Shown here: piece by piece, positions 37,324 to 47,421 of the stretch
Layout: each line of letters opens with the position of its first letter
Numbering within the stretch: position 1 is the stretch's first letter
NCBI RefSeq assembly: GCF_937123705.1
Contig: NZ_CAKZKO010000004.1
Span: 62,001-126,000, forward strand
DNA length: 64,000 bases
Direction of reading: 5' to 3'
Origin: an uncultured Paraglaciecola sp.
Lineage (GTDB): Bacteria > Pseudomonadota > Gammaproteobacteria > Enterobacterales > Alteromonadaceae
The notes under the pieces: generated by a model
What the model was told of the DNA's origin: nothing
The model's input: the letters and a program-made list of their open reading frames with translations, nothing else
Database searches by the model: none
Translations under genes and position numbers: made by a program

Positions 37324-38697
37324 TTAGCCTTTAATTAGGCGTTGGCGTTCAAATTCTCGAATTTTTTCTACATATAGTTGCAGACTTTGCTTGGTCAATG
37401 CCACGCGGCTGCCATCGTATATTTGCGCTGAAAATTCCTCAGCAATTTTACGGGCGGCATTGTGCATCATGTTAAAGACCTGATGGGGATCACCTTCTAT
37501 GGGTAAGATCATAAACAAGGATATACCTTGAGTTGTAAAGTTTTCAAGATTATCAATATCAAAATTACCGGGTTTGAACATGTTGGCTAAACTAAACAAC
37601 ACAGGCCCTTTACCGTTAGAATTAACATGGCGGTGAAAAATATCCTGATCGCCAAATTTAAAACCCAAAGTCAGTAACATAGGTAATAAAGCCGCACCTG
37701 GGATCGGATTATCTTCTGCCGATTTAACATTAAGTACCAATACTTCTTGAAGTTGCTCTGCTTCCGTTTTAGTGGTTGCTTGTTGTTTCACTTCTTCTTT
37801 AGGCATTGACTCAACAACAGGTTGCTCATCAAAGTCGATTCGCATTTGATCTTCGGTAATTTTAGGCTCGCGACGTTTTCTGACTGTGTCGGCCTTTTTG
37901 CGTTTAACTAAATTGCGGGCCTGTTCTGATAAGCTCAATTTTTCTGCCAAAGTAACATGCGGCTTTTCAACGACGGGAGTTGTATTAGCTGCACTCGCTA
38001 TATCAACCTGCTTATTCAGGTTGTCAGGATTTGTTGTGTCTTTCTTTAATAAAAATGGTGGCGGCTCCGGCGCTTGATATTCATCATTTTCCGTCGCACT
38101 GCTGCTTAGTTCAGTTGTGGATTGCAAGGTAGATGGCTGTTGAGCCGAGGTTTTTGCTTTCTCTTGTTGAGATATTGCCACAGTTTCTGCCGCCAAAGAG
38201 TTATATTTTGCTGCATATTCAGGTTTGGGTTGGGTCACAACCGAGGCGTAAATTTTACTGCTTGAAGGTTCTGGTTTTGGCTCAGGCTCTTGCATTGGCT
38301 CAGTTGGGATCTCAGTATCGGCTATAGTTTCAATTGGTGTTTCAGCCTCCACTTTAGGCTCACGAGAAACCACCCTTACCGCGCCTAAGCCAAGATCATC
38401 AAACTCATCTGTTATTGGTGTTAGCTCAGATACATCAGGCAAATCGTCATCAATTTTCATATCAAAATTGATATCTGCGCCAGCTGACATATGGTCGTTT
38501 ACATCCTTTGATTCATCAAAATTTTTATCGTCAGACTGCCAACCTGATGGCTGATATTCTTGATCGCTTTGCTGTTTATTGGTTTGGTTTTTGTTCTCAC
38601 TGTTCTTTCGAGACAGCCAAATACCATGAACCGCCAGTCCCACAATCACCAAACTGCCTATAACTAATAACGACCAACGTAAACCATCTGCTTCCAT
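37324..38697 (-). CDS. zipA: cell division protein ZipA
   Basis: Inner-membrane bitopic protein that tethers FtsZ protofilaments. The N-terminal anchor is at residues ~8-27 (WSLLVIGSLVIVGLAVHGIWL), followed by a charged segment and a long, acidic, proline/glutamate/threonine-rich linker (~40-310). The C-terminal FtsZ-binding domain (~315-450) shows ALLPMLLTLGFKFGDQDIFHRH and GNFDIDNLENFTTQGISLFM. At 457 residues it is longer than E. coli ZipA (328) because of the linker. It lies between smc and ligA, as in Pseudomonas. Confidence 0.95.
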   Translation of the reverse strand: MEADGLRWSLLVIGSLVIVGLAVHGIWLSRKNSENKNQTNKQQSDQEYQPSGWQSDDKNFDESKDVNDHMSAGADINFDMKIDDDLPDVSELTPITDEFDDLGLGAVRVVSREPKVEAETPIETIADTEIPTEPMQEPEPKPEPSSSKIYASVVTQPKPEYAAKYNSLAAETVAISQQEKAKTSAQQPSTLQSTTELSSSATENDEYQAPEPPPFLLKKDTTNPDNLNKQVDIASAANTTPVVEKPHVTLAEKLSLSEQARNLVKRKKADTVRKRREPKITEDQMRIDFDEQPVVESMPKEEVKQQATTKTEAEQLQEVLVLNVKSAEDNPIPGAALLPMLLTLGFKFGDQDIFHRHVNSNGKGPVLFSLANMFKPGNFDIDNLENFTTQGISLFMILPIEGDPHQVFNMMHNAARKIAEEFSAQIYDGSRVALTKQSLQLYVEKIREFERQRLIKG

Positions 38698-38753
38698 TTA
38701 ACTTACTCGTACTTCTATATTATGTATTAAAAAAGGGCTCATGCATTTTGTAC

Positions 38754-41700
38754 TTAAGCCTGCGCAATGGCCACGGCTTCATCAACATCAACGGCTACCA
38801 TTCGTGACACGCCTGGCTCTGCCATAGTCACCCCAGTTAAATGGGTCGCCATTTCCATGGCTATCTTATTGTGCGTGATAAAAATAAACTGCACTGTTTT
38901 TGACATTTCTGACACTAGCTTACAAAAACGTGCCACGTTTGCATCATCAAGGGGCGCATCCACCTCATCTAACAAACAAAATGGTGCTGGGTTTAATCTA
39001 AAAATGGCAAACACTAATGATAAAGCGGTCAGCGCCTTTTCACCACCAGAAAGTAAATGGATTGTGCTGTTTTTCTTGCCCGGCGGCCTGGCCATAATTG
39101 TCACACCTGTTTCGAGTAGATCATCATCAGTTAGTTCAAGGTACGCCATTCCGCCACCAAAGACCTTAGGAAACAACAATTTTAAGTCATCGTTCACTTG
39201 GTCAAAAGTTTCCTTAAATCGTGAGCGCGTTTCTTTGTCGATTTTGCGAATGGCCTGTTCTAATATATCTAGAGCAGCCACTAAATCGTCATTTTGGTCA
39301 TCAAGATGTTGCTTACGCTGAGCCTGTACATCATATTCTTCAACGGCCGCTAAATTTACCGCACCTAATCTCGCCACTGCTTGACTGGTTTTATCAAGCA
39401 AATTTTGCCAGTTTTTTTCATCGGCATCTTCAGGCAAAGTATCTAATACGGACTTAAGGTTTTGTTGCATCTCTTGTAATTGATCCAGAACGCCTTTTGC
39501 CCTAACGCGATAACCTTCACATTCGAGTTTATAACTCTGTAACTCGCCGAGCATAGATTGAATCTTTTCAGTCACGCCCAACTGGCCTTTTTCAGCCAAA
39601 CTGAGTTTTTCATCAATCATAAGCAGCTGTTCATTGTGCTGTTGTTGCTGCTTATCCCATTCTGTTTTTTGTTGCAACATGCTTTGTAAGCTTTGTTGTT
39701 GATCTTCAAGTGGTAAGGTCAACTCTAAGCCTTCAGCCTTAAGCAGACCTAACTTTTCCTGCATATCATCAAGTAGTTGCGATTCTCGCTGCTGATTAGA
39801 CATTAAAGCTTGATACTGGTTTTGTAAGCTGTGTAAATGTAAATCCAATTGATGATGGGTATTTTTTGCCCCGTCTAACTGCGTTCTTAAATTCGCTAAA
39901 TTTTGCTGTTGTTGCTCGGTTTGTTGTTGAAACGCATCTTGTTGCTGATGTAATTCCTCAACCGCTTGCTCTAACTCTTCAGCTTGCAGGGCGAGCTCCT
40001 CAAGTTGCTGTTGCTCTTGTTCAAAGGTATCTTGTTGTCGCAATAATTCTTCGGAAAGCCGCGCATTTCTTGCACTACTCTGCTGTTGCTGCTGAGTTAG
40101 TAATTGTCTTTGATTCTGCCGTTGTTGTAAGTTGAGCTTGAGCTGGCTTTGTTGCTGCATACATTGTTCTGCGTTTTGTTTGGTAACGACAAGCGTTTCT
40201 TCAGCCTCATTTACGGCTAAATCTGCCTCACCCAAACGCTGAACAACCTGCTCAAGCTGCCCCTCAAGTTGTTTAATTTGATTAGCCCGTTGTAACAACC
40301 CACTTTGTTGTTGAGTATTACCCACTAACATCCAGCCATGTCCTAACCAGTAGCCGTCTTGGGTAACAACACTTTGATAATTTTCAAGCTGCTCTAAGAT
40401 GATCAGCCCTTGTTGAACATTGTCGGCAAACATTATGTCAGTTAACCAAGGTACCACAGTATTATTGTTTAACTTACCTGCAATACTATTTTCCAAAATG
40501 TGGGCTTGGCTATTTTTAACGAAGCTGTCTTTAAACATCCAAGCTGATCCAGACAATTCAACGAGAGTATGGTGACTGACGCTTTGATCTAAAGTCAAAG
40601 CACCTTGCCAATGCTGAGTTATGGTTTCAAATGCCAACTCCCAACCATGCTGAATATCGAGTGTTTGCCACCAAATCTGGCTATCAAGTTGCTGCTTAAC
40701 AATAAACTCTTGGGTGTTTTCTGTTAGTTCGCTGCTTTGTTGCAGGGCATTTAGTGCCGCTAATTGAGCTTCAAGGCTTTGTGACTCACCCTTAATTTGC
40801 GTCTGGTTTTGTAAGGCTTGCTTTAAACTGAGCTCTGCTTGGCGGTGCAAAGTTGTGCTTTGTTCTGCCTGCTGGTTACTGTCTTCAGCTTGCTCTTCAA
40901 GTATCAGGATATCTTCTTGGCAGGTTTCTATTTGCTTAATCAGCTCATCATCAGAAACCTCAGTTAATTCGTCCTTTATCTCACCCATACGTTGCTGAGT
41001 GCGCATTTGCATGGCCATCAAAGATTGAATTTTGCCGTGGCAATTCTGTGCTTGTTGTTTACCTTGGTTATATTCTAGGAATTGATTTCGACCTTGGTTT
41101 TGCTGCTGGGTAAACTGCTCTTCGGCTTCGACTAGGGCATCTTGTGCCTGTTCGACCCCTTCTTTTGTTAGCTGTTTTTCTGGCTCTGCTAGAACAATTT
41201 GCTCGGACAAGCTGTCAATTTCGGCGACATTCTGCTGTTGATGCATTTTATTATCGTTAATAGCGCTTTGCAGTTGCAGCGTCTCTTGCTCAATTTTTTG
41301 CCGTCTTTGTTTAACATGAATTTGGTTTTGTTCGACTCGACTAATATCGGTACTGATTTTATAAATTTGTTGCTGTACATCTACCAACTGCTGCTTACAG
41401 TCTTGCTGCTGTTGTTTGAATTGTGTGATGTCTTTTTCTTCATTACGCTGAGACGCAACGTAGGCTTCAATATCTGCGTCTCGTTGCATGATATCAGCTT
41501 CAAGAGCTGTGATTTTTTTATTGTGCTGTAACCAGCGCAGCGCCGCTAATTCGGCTTTATAGCGCCGCTCATTTTGTTTTAGCTCTTTATAGCGTTTAGC
41601 GGCAGTCGCTTGACGTTGCAGTTTTTCTAGTTGTTGACCGAGTTCACCTCGTACATCTTCTAAACGCTCTAAGTTCTCTTTAGTGTGACGAATTCGGGTT

Positions 41701-42242
41701 TCGGTTTCGCGGCGACGTTCCTTGTATTTCGACACCCCAGCGGCTTCTTCAATAAAGACTCTGAGTTCTTGAGGCTTGGACTCTATCAAACGAGAGATCA
41801 TGCCTTGCTCAATAATCGCATAACTACGGGGGCCTAGCCCAGTGCCTAAAAACAAGTCAGTAACATCGCGACGGCGACATTTAGTATTGTTTAAAAGGTA
41901 ACTCGATTGTGATTCTTTAGTAACAATGCGTTTTACCGATAACTCATTATAACCCGCATACTCCCCTTGAATGCGACCAGAAGAATTATCAAACACCAGC
42001 TCAACGCTACATTGGGAAACCGCTTTGCGCGCCGTTGAACCATTAAAAATGACGTCTGTCATGGCATCGCCACGGAGGTTTTTAGCCGAGCTTTCACCTA
42101 ATACCCAGCGCACCGCATCAATCACATTGGATTTGCCACAGCCATTAGGCCCGACTACCGCAGTCATTTCATCTGGAAAAGGGATAGTGGTAGGGTCAAC
42201 AAAAGATTTAAACCCAGCCAACTTTATTTTTTTTAAGCGCAT
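38754..42242 (-). CDS. smc: chromosome segregation protein SMC
   Basis: A 1162-residue SMC ATPase that compacts and segregates the chromosome with ScpA and ScpB. The N-terminal head has Walker A GPNGCGKSN (~32-40). Two long coiled coils (~170-500 and ~660-1000) flank a hinge near 520-650. The C-terminal head has the signature LSGGEKALTALSLVFA and Walker B FCLLDEVDAPLDD. The coiled coils are very rich in glutamine, with many QQQ runs. Presence of a standard SMC fits a MukB-lacking gammaproteobacterium. zipA follows after 56 nt, suggesting co-transcription. Confidence 0.96.
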   Translation of the reverse strand: MRLKKIKLAGFKSFVDPTTIPFPDEMTAVVGPNGCGKSNVIDAVRWVLGESSAKNLRGDAMTDVIFNGSTARKAVSQCSVELVFDNSSGRIQGEYAGYNELSVKRIVTKESQSSYLLNNTKCRRRDVTDLFLGTGLGPRSYAIIEQGMISRLIESKPQELRVFIEEAAGVSKYKERRRETETRIRHTKENLERLEDVRGELGQQLEKLQRQATAAKRYKELKQNERRYKAELAALRWLQHNKKITALEADIMQRDADIEAYVASQRNEEKDITQFKQQQQDCKQQLVDVQQQIYKISTDISRVEQNQIHVKQRRQKIEQETLQLQSAINDNKMHQQQNVAEIDSLSEQIVLAEPEKQLTKEGVEQAQDALVEAEEQFTQQQNQGRNQFLEYNQGKQQAQNCHGKIQSLMAMQMRTQQRMGEIKDELTEVSDDELIKQIETCQEDILILEEQAEDSNQQAEQSTTLHRQAELSLKQALQNQTQIKGESQSLEAQLAALNALQQSSELTENTQEFIVKQQLDSQIWWQTLDIQHGWELAFETITQHWQGALTLDQSVSHHTLVELSGSAWMFKDSFVKNSQAHILENSIAGKLNNNTVVPWLTDIMFADNVQQGLIILEQLENYQSVVTQDGYWLGHGWMLVGNTQQQSGLLQRANQIKQLEGQLEQVVQRLGEADLAVNEAEETLVVTKQNAEQCMQQQSQLKLNLQQRQNQRQLLTQQQQQSSARNARLSEELLRQQDTFEQEQQQLEELALQAEELEQAVEELHQQQDAFQQQTEQQQQNLANLRTQLDGAKNTHHQLDLHLHSLQNQYQALMSNQQRESQLLDDMQEKLGLLKAEGLELTLPLEDQQQSLQSMLQQKTEWDKQQQQHNEQLLMIDEKLSLAEKGQLGVTEKIQSMLGELQSYKLECEGYRVRAKGVLDQLQEMQQNLKSVLDTLPEDADEKNWQNLLDKTSQAVARLGAVNLAAVEEYDVQAQRKQHLDDQNDDLVAALDILEQAIRKIDKETRSRFKETFDQVNDDLKLLFPKVFGGGMAYLELTDDDLLETGVTIMARPPGKKNSTIHLLSGGEKALTALSLVFAIFRLNPAPFCLLDEVDAPLDDANVARFCKLVSEMSKTVQFIFITHNKIAMEMATHLTGVTMAEPGVSRMVAVDVDEAVAIAQA

Positions 42243-42439
42243 ATAAAGGTGGAGTTATTCCGAAAATTGTTATTATTTTTGTGTTTCAGAGATTGAATGT
42301 ACCAAAAGTCATCAAGTGTCACAATTGACGTTTTGATCCCAACGGCTAGTTACGTATACTGCATCCCAGAACATTTCAAAAAATGGTTGTTTTTCATTCG
42401 CTTAATTGCGTCCAAAACAGACAGTTATACAGGTGCTAC

Positions 42440-43162
42440 ATGGATTATTTTTTCCAAGGTTATAGCTTAATTACCACCAAAGGATTAAAACGTTTTGTGT
42501 TTTTTCCTTTGGCCATCAATCTTATTTTATTTTCTATCGGTTTCTACTTTTTATTTGGTGAAATCAGTAGCAGCATAGTGTGGTTAACCGACCTTATTCC
42601 CGATTGGGAATGGTTAGCTTGGTTAAAAACGGGCTTAAGTTATATTATTTGGCCCATTGCCGTTATCACTATTTTATTAGTATTCGCCTTAATATTTGGC
42701 ACCCTAGCCAATTGGATAGCCGCGCCTTTTAATGGATTATTGGCCGAGAAAGTCGAACTACATCTTACTGGTCAGCCCATGAGTGATACGGGCTTATTGG
42801 ATGTTATCAAAGATATACCTCGTACTTTAGGGCGCGAATTTGCAAAGCTCACTTATTACATTCCACGTGCCATTGGCTTTTTGTTATTGTTTTTTATGTT
42901 ACCTGTCATTGGCCAAGTATTGTGGTTCTTATTTTCTGCTTGGATGATGGCAATACAGTATTGCGATTACCCTTGTGATAATCACAAAGTATCTTTTAGG
43001 GATATGAAAAGGGCACTACAAGCCACCCGTACTCAAAGTTTTAGTTTTGGGATAGCTGTGAGTGTATTTTCACTGATCCCTATAGTGAACTTTTTAGTAA
43101 TGCCTGTTGCTGTATGCGGTGCCACGGCTTTTTGGGTAGATGAGCTACAAGACCACGTTTAA
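42440..43162 (+). CDS. cysZ: sulfate transporter CysZ
   Basis: A 240-residue inner-membrane protein of the CysZ/EI24 family, a sulfate uptake channel for cysteine synthesis. The opening FFQGYSLITTKGLKRFVFFPLAIN, the central NWIAAPFNGLLAEKVE and the segment WMMAIQYCDYPCDNHKVSF are typical. Hydrophobic segments are near 25-45, 67-95, 145-175 and 200-225. The start is the ATG at 42440 with AGGTG upstream; an ATG 57 nt earlier adds a tail not found in the family. In several gammaproteobacteria cysZ sits beside zipA/smc, as here, diverging from smc. Confidence 0.92.
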   Translation: MDYFFQGYSLITTKGLKRFVFFPLAINLILFSIGFYFLFGEISSSIVWLTDLIPDWEWLAWLKTGLSYIIWPIAVITILLVFALIFGTLANWIAAPFNGLLAEKVELHLTGQPMSDTGLLDVIKDIPRTLGREFAKLTYYIPRAIGFLLLFFMLPVIGQVLWFLFSAWMMAIQYCDYPCDNHKVSFRDMKRALQATRTQSFSFGIAVSVFSLIPIVNFLVMPVAVCGATAFWVDELQDHV

Positions 43163-43170
43163 GTATCCCG

Positions 43171-44235
43171 TCATTTTTCTGTTACCCAAGCCAATAGTGT
43201 GTTGGCTGCAATCGGCGGTTTTTGTTCTGTCCTTAGAGGAGTTTTATCACTTAGCTGAGAGATCAATTGACTGATCTTTTGGTTGACGGGGCAAGCCATT
43301 TCCAACGTTTTGGCATGCTTTAAAATTGCCCCATTTATATGCTCAATTTCAGTGGGTTTGCCTTGAGACACGTCCCACCACATAGATGAGCGCACTTGAG
43401 GATCAATGGCTAACATCTTGTTCGCCACGCGGTTAAAAATAAAATTAGGCAGCCGCAGGACTTTAGGTATGTTGTGGGCTGAAATGGAGGTGACTTTTGG
43501 CAGGGCTATCCCTAAGGCATCCACTACTTGCAACAATTCACTCATCAATAAAGCAATGACCTTGCGATAACTGCGCTGCTGTAACATGGCTTTAACGGGA
43601 ATATCGGCAAGAGCATTAATGCTATTGCCAAGGTTTAACTGTAATTTCGCCCACAATAAGGAATCCATATCATTAGTAGCCTTGACTGGTAACAAGACTG
43701 ATTCAATCCGATTGATAATTGAACTAACTAAATCATAGGATTGGGCATGATATTCAAGTGTCATAGCGCCTTCTGAGCCTCGGTGGTAATGCCCATCTGC
43801 CAATTCAGCCACATTAAAGGGCACCATAACACGCAAAACGAGGTTATCTGGGTAGGCCTGCTTAACAATGGCATCGGATCCTAAGCCATTCTGGCAACAA
43901 AAAATAACAGTATGTTTATTCACAAAAGGGGCGATATCTTCCATGGCTTGCTCTACCCCAGTACATTTAACTGTTAACCATAAAAAATCGGCGGTTTCAT
44001 AGTGTTGAGTATCACTTCCAAGTTGCTGACTACTTAGCAATTCCAATGAGTCCACAACGACTTGATTTTCAAGATAATCGGTTAACCGTATCCCCGATTT
44101 AAGTTTATGTTTGACACTTGGGCGGCATATTAATCTTGTGGGCAATCCCAAAGAGGTCAGCACTGCCCCTAAATAACATCCAATTAACCCTGCACCGAAT
44201 ATAAGTTGTTGTTTACTTGAAAAATCGTCTGTCAT
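43171..44235 (-). CDS. panE: 2-dehydropantoate 2-reductase
   Basis: NADPH-dependent ketopantoate reductase family protein; the reaction yields pantoate for coenzyme A synthesis. The dinucleotide-binding motif is IFGAGLIGCYLGAVL (glycines of GxGxxG), and the central region has CQNGLGSDA and the conserved lysine segment LLWAKLQLNLGNSINAL. The C-terminal domain contains SSMWWDVSQGKPTEIEHINGAI, typical of the family. 354 residues is longer than E. coli PanE (303), so a related ketoacid reductase is possible. The gene is convergent with cysZ, with only 8 nt between stops. Confidence 0.85.
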   Translation of the reverse strand: MTDDFSSKQQLIFGAGLIGCYLGAVLTSLGLPTRLICRPSVKHKLKSGIRLTDYLENQVVVDSLELLSSQQLGSDTQHYETADFLWLTVKCTGVEQAMEDIAPFVNKHTVIFCCQNGLGSDAIVKQAYPDNLVLRVMVPFNVAELADGHYHRGSEGAMTLEYHAQSYDLVSSIINRIESVLLPVKATNDMDSLLWAKLQLNLGNSINALADIPVKAMLQQRSYRKVIALLMSELLQVVDALGIALPKVTSISAHNIPKVLRLPNFIFNRVANKMLAIDPQVRSSMWWDVSQGKPTEIEHINGAILKHAKTLEMACPVNQKISQLISQLSDKTPLRTEQKPPIAANTLLAWVTEK

Positions 44236-44365
44236 TAGGTGTCAATCATTATTAAAAAGGTAATTACTCACACGTTATCACAAAGCATATCTTTTGCCCT
44301 TGGATAAATTCACATACAATACTGGCCCCTTTGCAACTGTTGTAAAAAGTGTCATTTTGGGATTT

Positions 44366-45625
44366 ATGAAAACGCCATTATTATCTCGTATAAGCCAATT
44401 CTGTTGGTTATTTTTTCCGCCTCTCATTTTGGCAATTTCAATATTTAGCCTGTATTTTTATTATTCTGAGTTGATCTCAGGTTATTTAGTTAATCTGTGG
44501 TGGATGAGTTACGCCAGTTTAGCATTGGCGGCAATCATTGCATGGCAATTTGGTCGCAGTCGATTGGTGTACGCTTGTTTACTGTTACTATTACTTACCC
44601 TTGATAAGCAATTGACGTTACCGGCAGAACTACTAGACGTGAGTTACGGTGGTATATTGTTAAGTTTGTTGTTTTTATTGTATAGCCGAGACAAAGGATT
44701 TTCTGTGGTTAATTTAAGCTTTAGTGTAGCTATATTAACGGCACTATTTGCGTTCAGTTGGCTAGCATTACCACTACTACAAGCTGCCAGCCAAGTATGG
44801 TTAAGCAGTCTCGATAGTATTTTACTAAAAGTATGGCCAAGTGTTCGCGCCTATATCACGCCTTTTAATGGCGTTTTGTTAGTGTTAGCACTGCTACTAG
44901 GTTTGATACGTCTGCTAGCAAAAATCGACAACACTCACAATGGCTTGTTTTTTGCTCTAGGATTAAGTGCCCTCATCTATAGCTATGATGATGCAATCGT
45001 TACCTTGATAGGCATTATCAGCTTAGCCAGCTTGTTTTGTTACTCAGTGCTTAAAGATAGCTTTACTATGGCGTTTAAGGACGAACTAACAGGGATCCCC
45101 TCTAGGCGAGCTTTGATGCAGTATGTACAAACCTTAGGCCGTAAATACACAGTCGTGATGTCGGATATTGACCATTTTAAAAAGTTTAACGATACCTACG
45201 GCCATGATGTAGGTGATGAGGTATTAAAGCTTGTGGCCAGCAAGCTCAATAAAGTGATGGGAGGCGGTAAGACATTTCGCTTTGGTGGCGAGGAATTTGT
45301 TATTGTTTTTCCACGTAAAACAACGACTGAGGTATTACCTTTTGTGGAAATAGTGCGTCAAACCATAGCCGATTACGATATCGCCCTAAGATCCAAGCCT
45401 CGACCAGCAAAACCCAAAAAATCCGTAGCCAAAAAATTATTAACAAAAAGTCCTGTAACTAAAAAGTCACCTAAAAATAAAGTGGTCAAAGTGACAAGCA
45501 GTTTTGGGGTAGCGCATCGCACTAAAGAACATGCAGATTTTAGCGGCATCATGAAGCAAGCAGACATCGCTTTATACGCCGCCAAAAAAGCCGGAAGAAA
45601 CTGCGTAAAGGTAGCGCAGCAGTGA
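44366..45625 (+). CDS. membrane diguanylate cyclase (GGDEF domain) with lysine-rich insertion
   Basis: A 419-residue inner-membrane signalling protein that should make cyclic di-GMP from two GTP. Residues ~10-225 hold six or seven hydrophobic segments. The GGDEF domain begins with KDELTGIPSRRALMQ, and the active site is GGEEF at ~307-311. No RxxD inhibitory site precedes it. A ~35-residue Lys/Pro-rich stretch (about residues 340-376: RPAKPKKSVAKK and following) interrupts the domain before the strand VTSSFGVAHR. I start at ATG 44366; a TTG 72 nt earlier is possible. A glycosyltransferase gene follows 10 nt later, suggesting co-expression. Confidence 0.88.
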   Translation: MKTPLLSRISQFCWLFFPPLILAISIFSLYFYYSELISGYLVNLWWMSYASLALAAIIAWQFGRSRLVYACLLLLLLTLDKQLTLPAELLDVSYGGILLSLLFLLYSRDKGFSVVNLSFSVAILTALFAFSWLALPLLQAASQVWLSSLDSILLKVWPSVRAYITPFNGVLLVLALLLGLIRLLAKIDNTHNGLFFALGLSALIYSYDDAIVTLIGIISLASLFCYSVLKDSFTMAFKDELTGIPSRRALMQYVQTLGRKYTVVMSDIDHFKKFNDTYGHDVGDEVLKLVASKLNKVMGGGKTFRFGGEEFVIVFPRKTTTEVLPFVEIVRQTIADYDIALRSKPRPAKPKKSVAKKLLTKSPVTKKSPKNKVVKVTSSFGVAHRTKEHADFSGIMKQADIALYAAKKAGRNCVKVAQQ

Positions 45626-45635
45626 GTATTAGCCT

Positions 45636-46904
45636 GTGAATGATCATAAGCCCAAAAAAATACTAGTACTGGGTTATGTGTGGCCAGAGCCAAACTCATC
45701 GGCCGCCGGCAGCCATATGCTGAGCTTGCTCACCCTGTTTGTGCGCCAAGGTTGGCAGGTGACCTTTGCCAGTCCCGCCCTAAAAGGTGACCATAAAGTT
45801 GATCTAAGAGAACTTGGTATAGAGGAACAATCAATAAACCTTAACTGCAGTAGTTTCGATGACTTCGTAACTAAACTTGATCCCAATATAGTGTTATTCG
45901 ATCGTTTTATGCTTGAAGAACAATTTGGCTGGCGCGTGGCCAAACATTGCCCTAAGGCGCTGCGTATATTAGATACCGAAGATTTACACTCGCTACGTCA
46001 TGCTAGGCGTCAAGCATTAAAACAAAGCAGGCCACTATCCACAGCTGATTTTAATAGCGAATTAGCAAAACGCGAAGTAGCTGCTATTTTTAGATGCGAT
46101 TTAAGTCTAATTATTTCCGACTTTGAATTAGCACTACTAAAAAACCATTATGCCGTGCCTGAACATATCCTAGTGCACTGCCCTTTTATGCTCGACTTAC
46201 AACACTTTACAGCATCTGATATTAGCTATTGCGACAGGCAACATTTTGTCAGTATTGGCAATTTTCGCCATGAGCCAAATTGGGATGCGGTACTCTTTTT
46301 AAAACAACATATTTGGCCGTTAATTCGCAAGCAGTTACCTAAAGCTGAACTGCATATCTACGGTGCTTACCCACCGCCTAAAGCCACACAATTACATAAC
46401 CCCAAACAAGGTTTTTTAGTGAAAGGATGGGCAGAAGACGCAAAACAAGTGATGCAACAAGCAAGAGTTTGCCTTGCCCCCTTACGTTTTGGTGCGGGTA
46501 TTAAAGGCAAGTTAGCGGAAGCGATGTGGTGTGGTACACCAAATGTCACCACTCACATTGGCACTGAAGGCATGCTAATGGGGTTAGATTGGTCTGGGTT
46601 AACCACAGATTTAACGCGGTTTGAAGATCAAACTGGCAGTGCCATAGATTTTGCTAGTCAAGCTGTAGAGCTTTATCAAAACGAAGAGTTATGGCAGCAA
46701 AAACAACAAAATGGTTATCTACTTATTGAAAGCAATTTTGACAAAACTCTAATTCAAGAAAAGTTACTTGCCCGTATCACTGAGATAGAAATAAACCTAG
46801 ACACACACCGAGAGCATAACTTTATCGGGCAAATGTTGCAGCACCACCAGCTAAAAAGCACCCAATATATGGCACAATGGATAGAAGCTAAAAACAATCG
46901 ATAA
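45636..46904 (+). CDS. glycosyltransferase, GT4-like
   Basis: A 422-residue cytoplasmic glycosyltransferase of GT-B fold. The N-terminal half opens KKILVLGYVWPEPNSSAAGSHML, typical of group 1 enzymes. The C-terminal half has the nucleotide-sugar-binding region with FVSIGNFRHEPNWDAVLFL, ELHIYGAYPP and LAPLRFGAGIKGKLAEAMWCGTPNVTT, in which the conserved glutamates lie. The start is a GTG, 10 nt after the diguanylate cyclase stop. The acceptor is unknown; linkage to a cyclic-di-GMP enzyme hints at surface polysaccharide or a glycosylated surface structure (inference). Confidence 0.87.
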   Translation: MNDHKPKKILVLGYVWPEPNSSAAGSHMLSLLTLFVRQGWQVTFASPALKGDHKVDLRELGIEEQSINLNCSSFDDFVTKLDPNIVLFDRFMLEEQFGWRVAKHCPKALRILDTEDLHSLRHARRQALKQSRPLSTADFNSELAKREVAAIFRCDLSLIISDFELALLKNHYAVPEHILVHCPFMLDLQHFTASDISYCDRQHFVSIGNFRHEPNWDAVLFLKQHIWPLIRKQLPKAELHIYGAYPPPKATQLHNPKQGFLVKGWAEDAKQVMQQARVCLAPLRFGAGIKGKLAEAMWCGTPNVTTHIGTEGMLMGLDWSGLTTDLTRFEDQTGSAIDFASQAVELYQNEELWQQKQQNGYLLIESNFDKTLIQEKLLARITEIEINLDTHREHNFIGQMLQHHQLKSTQYMAQWIEAKNNR

Positions 46905-46929
46905 ATTCTAACAAAGGACACAAACCACT

Positions 46930-47421
46930 ATGATGTATTCCACTACTAAAATGCTAATTGTGACGTTTTTAATCGGTGCAAGCTTTTCCGGTTATGCCCA
47001 TGACTTACAACAGCCAGCAAAGCCAAACAATCAAGTGACTGCTCCAATCTACCAGTTGTTTGATGCCATGGGAGCCCATGATCAGGATAAGATACTGGCA
47101 CAATTTACCGATAATGCCTTGCTACAACGCATCACTGCAAAAGGCAAAATTATTGACTCTGACGTGAACAAATTTGCCCTCAGCATCAGTAAAAATACCG
47201 CTAAACTAGATGAGCATTTATTAGAGATAACTATCCATCAACAAAATGAACTCGCCAGTGTGTGGACACCTTTTGCCTTTTATCTTAATGATAAGCTCAG
47301 TCATTGTGGTAGCAATAGTTTTCAACTCGTACAAATTAATGGCGAATGGAAAATTCACTACCTCATTGATGTGACCTACCAAGGTGATTGTCAGGCTTTT
47401 GTAGAGAAATATAAGTCATAG
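46930..47421 (+). CDS. secreted NTF2/SnoaL-like protein
   Basis: A 163-residue exported protein with a signal peptide (residues 1-23, ending GYAHD). The mature part fits the cone-shaped NTF2-like fold: ITAPIYQLFDAMGAHDQDKILAQF at the start, a middle strand region, and FQLVQINGEWKIHYLIDVTY at the end, which is the family's most recognisable part. Two cysteines, in SHCGSN and GDCQAF, may form a disulfide. Function is unknown. AAAGGA precedes the start. Its stop overlaps the convergent desulfurase-SufE gene by 6 nt. Confidence 0.75.
   Translation: MMYSTTKMLIVTFLIGASFSGYAHDLQQPAKPNNQVTAPIYQLFDAMGAHDQDKILAQFTDNALLQRITAKGKIIDSDVNKFALSISKNTAKLDEHLLEITIHQQNELASVWTPFAFYLNDKLSHCGSNSFQLVQINGEWKIHYLIDVTYQGDCQAFVEKYKS

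Noticed and set aside
38767..39321. Plus-strand reading frame of 184 codons inside smc
   Set aside because: Antisense to the conserved SMC C-terminal head; a serine-rich shadow frame.
39700..41500. Glutamine-rich tracts in smc as a possible recent repeat expansion
   Set aside because: The Q runs use mixed CAA/CAG codons and sit in heptad-like coiled coil, so they look like normal coiled-coil composition rather than a DNA repeat.
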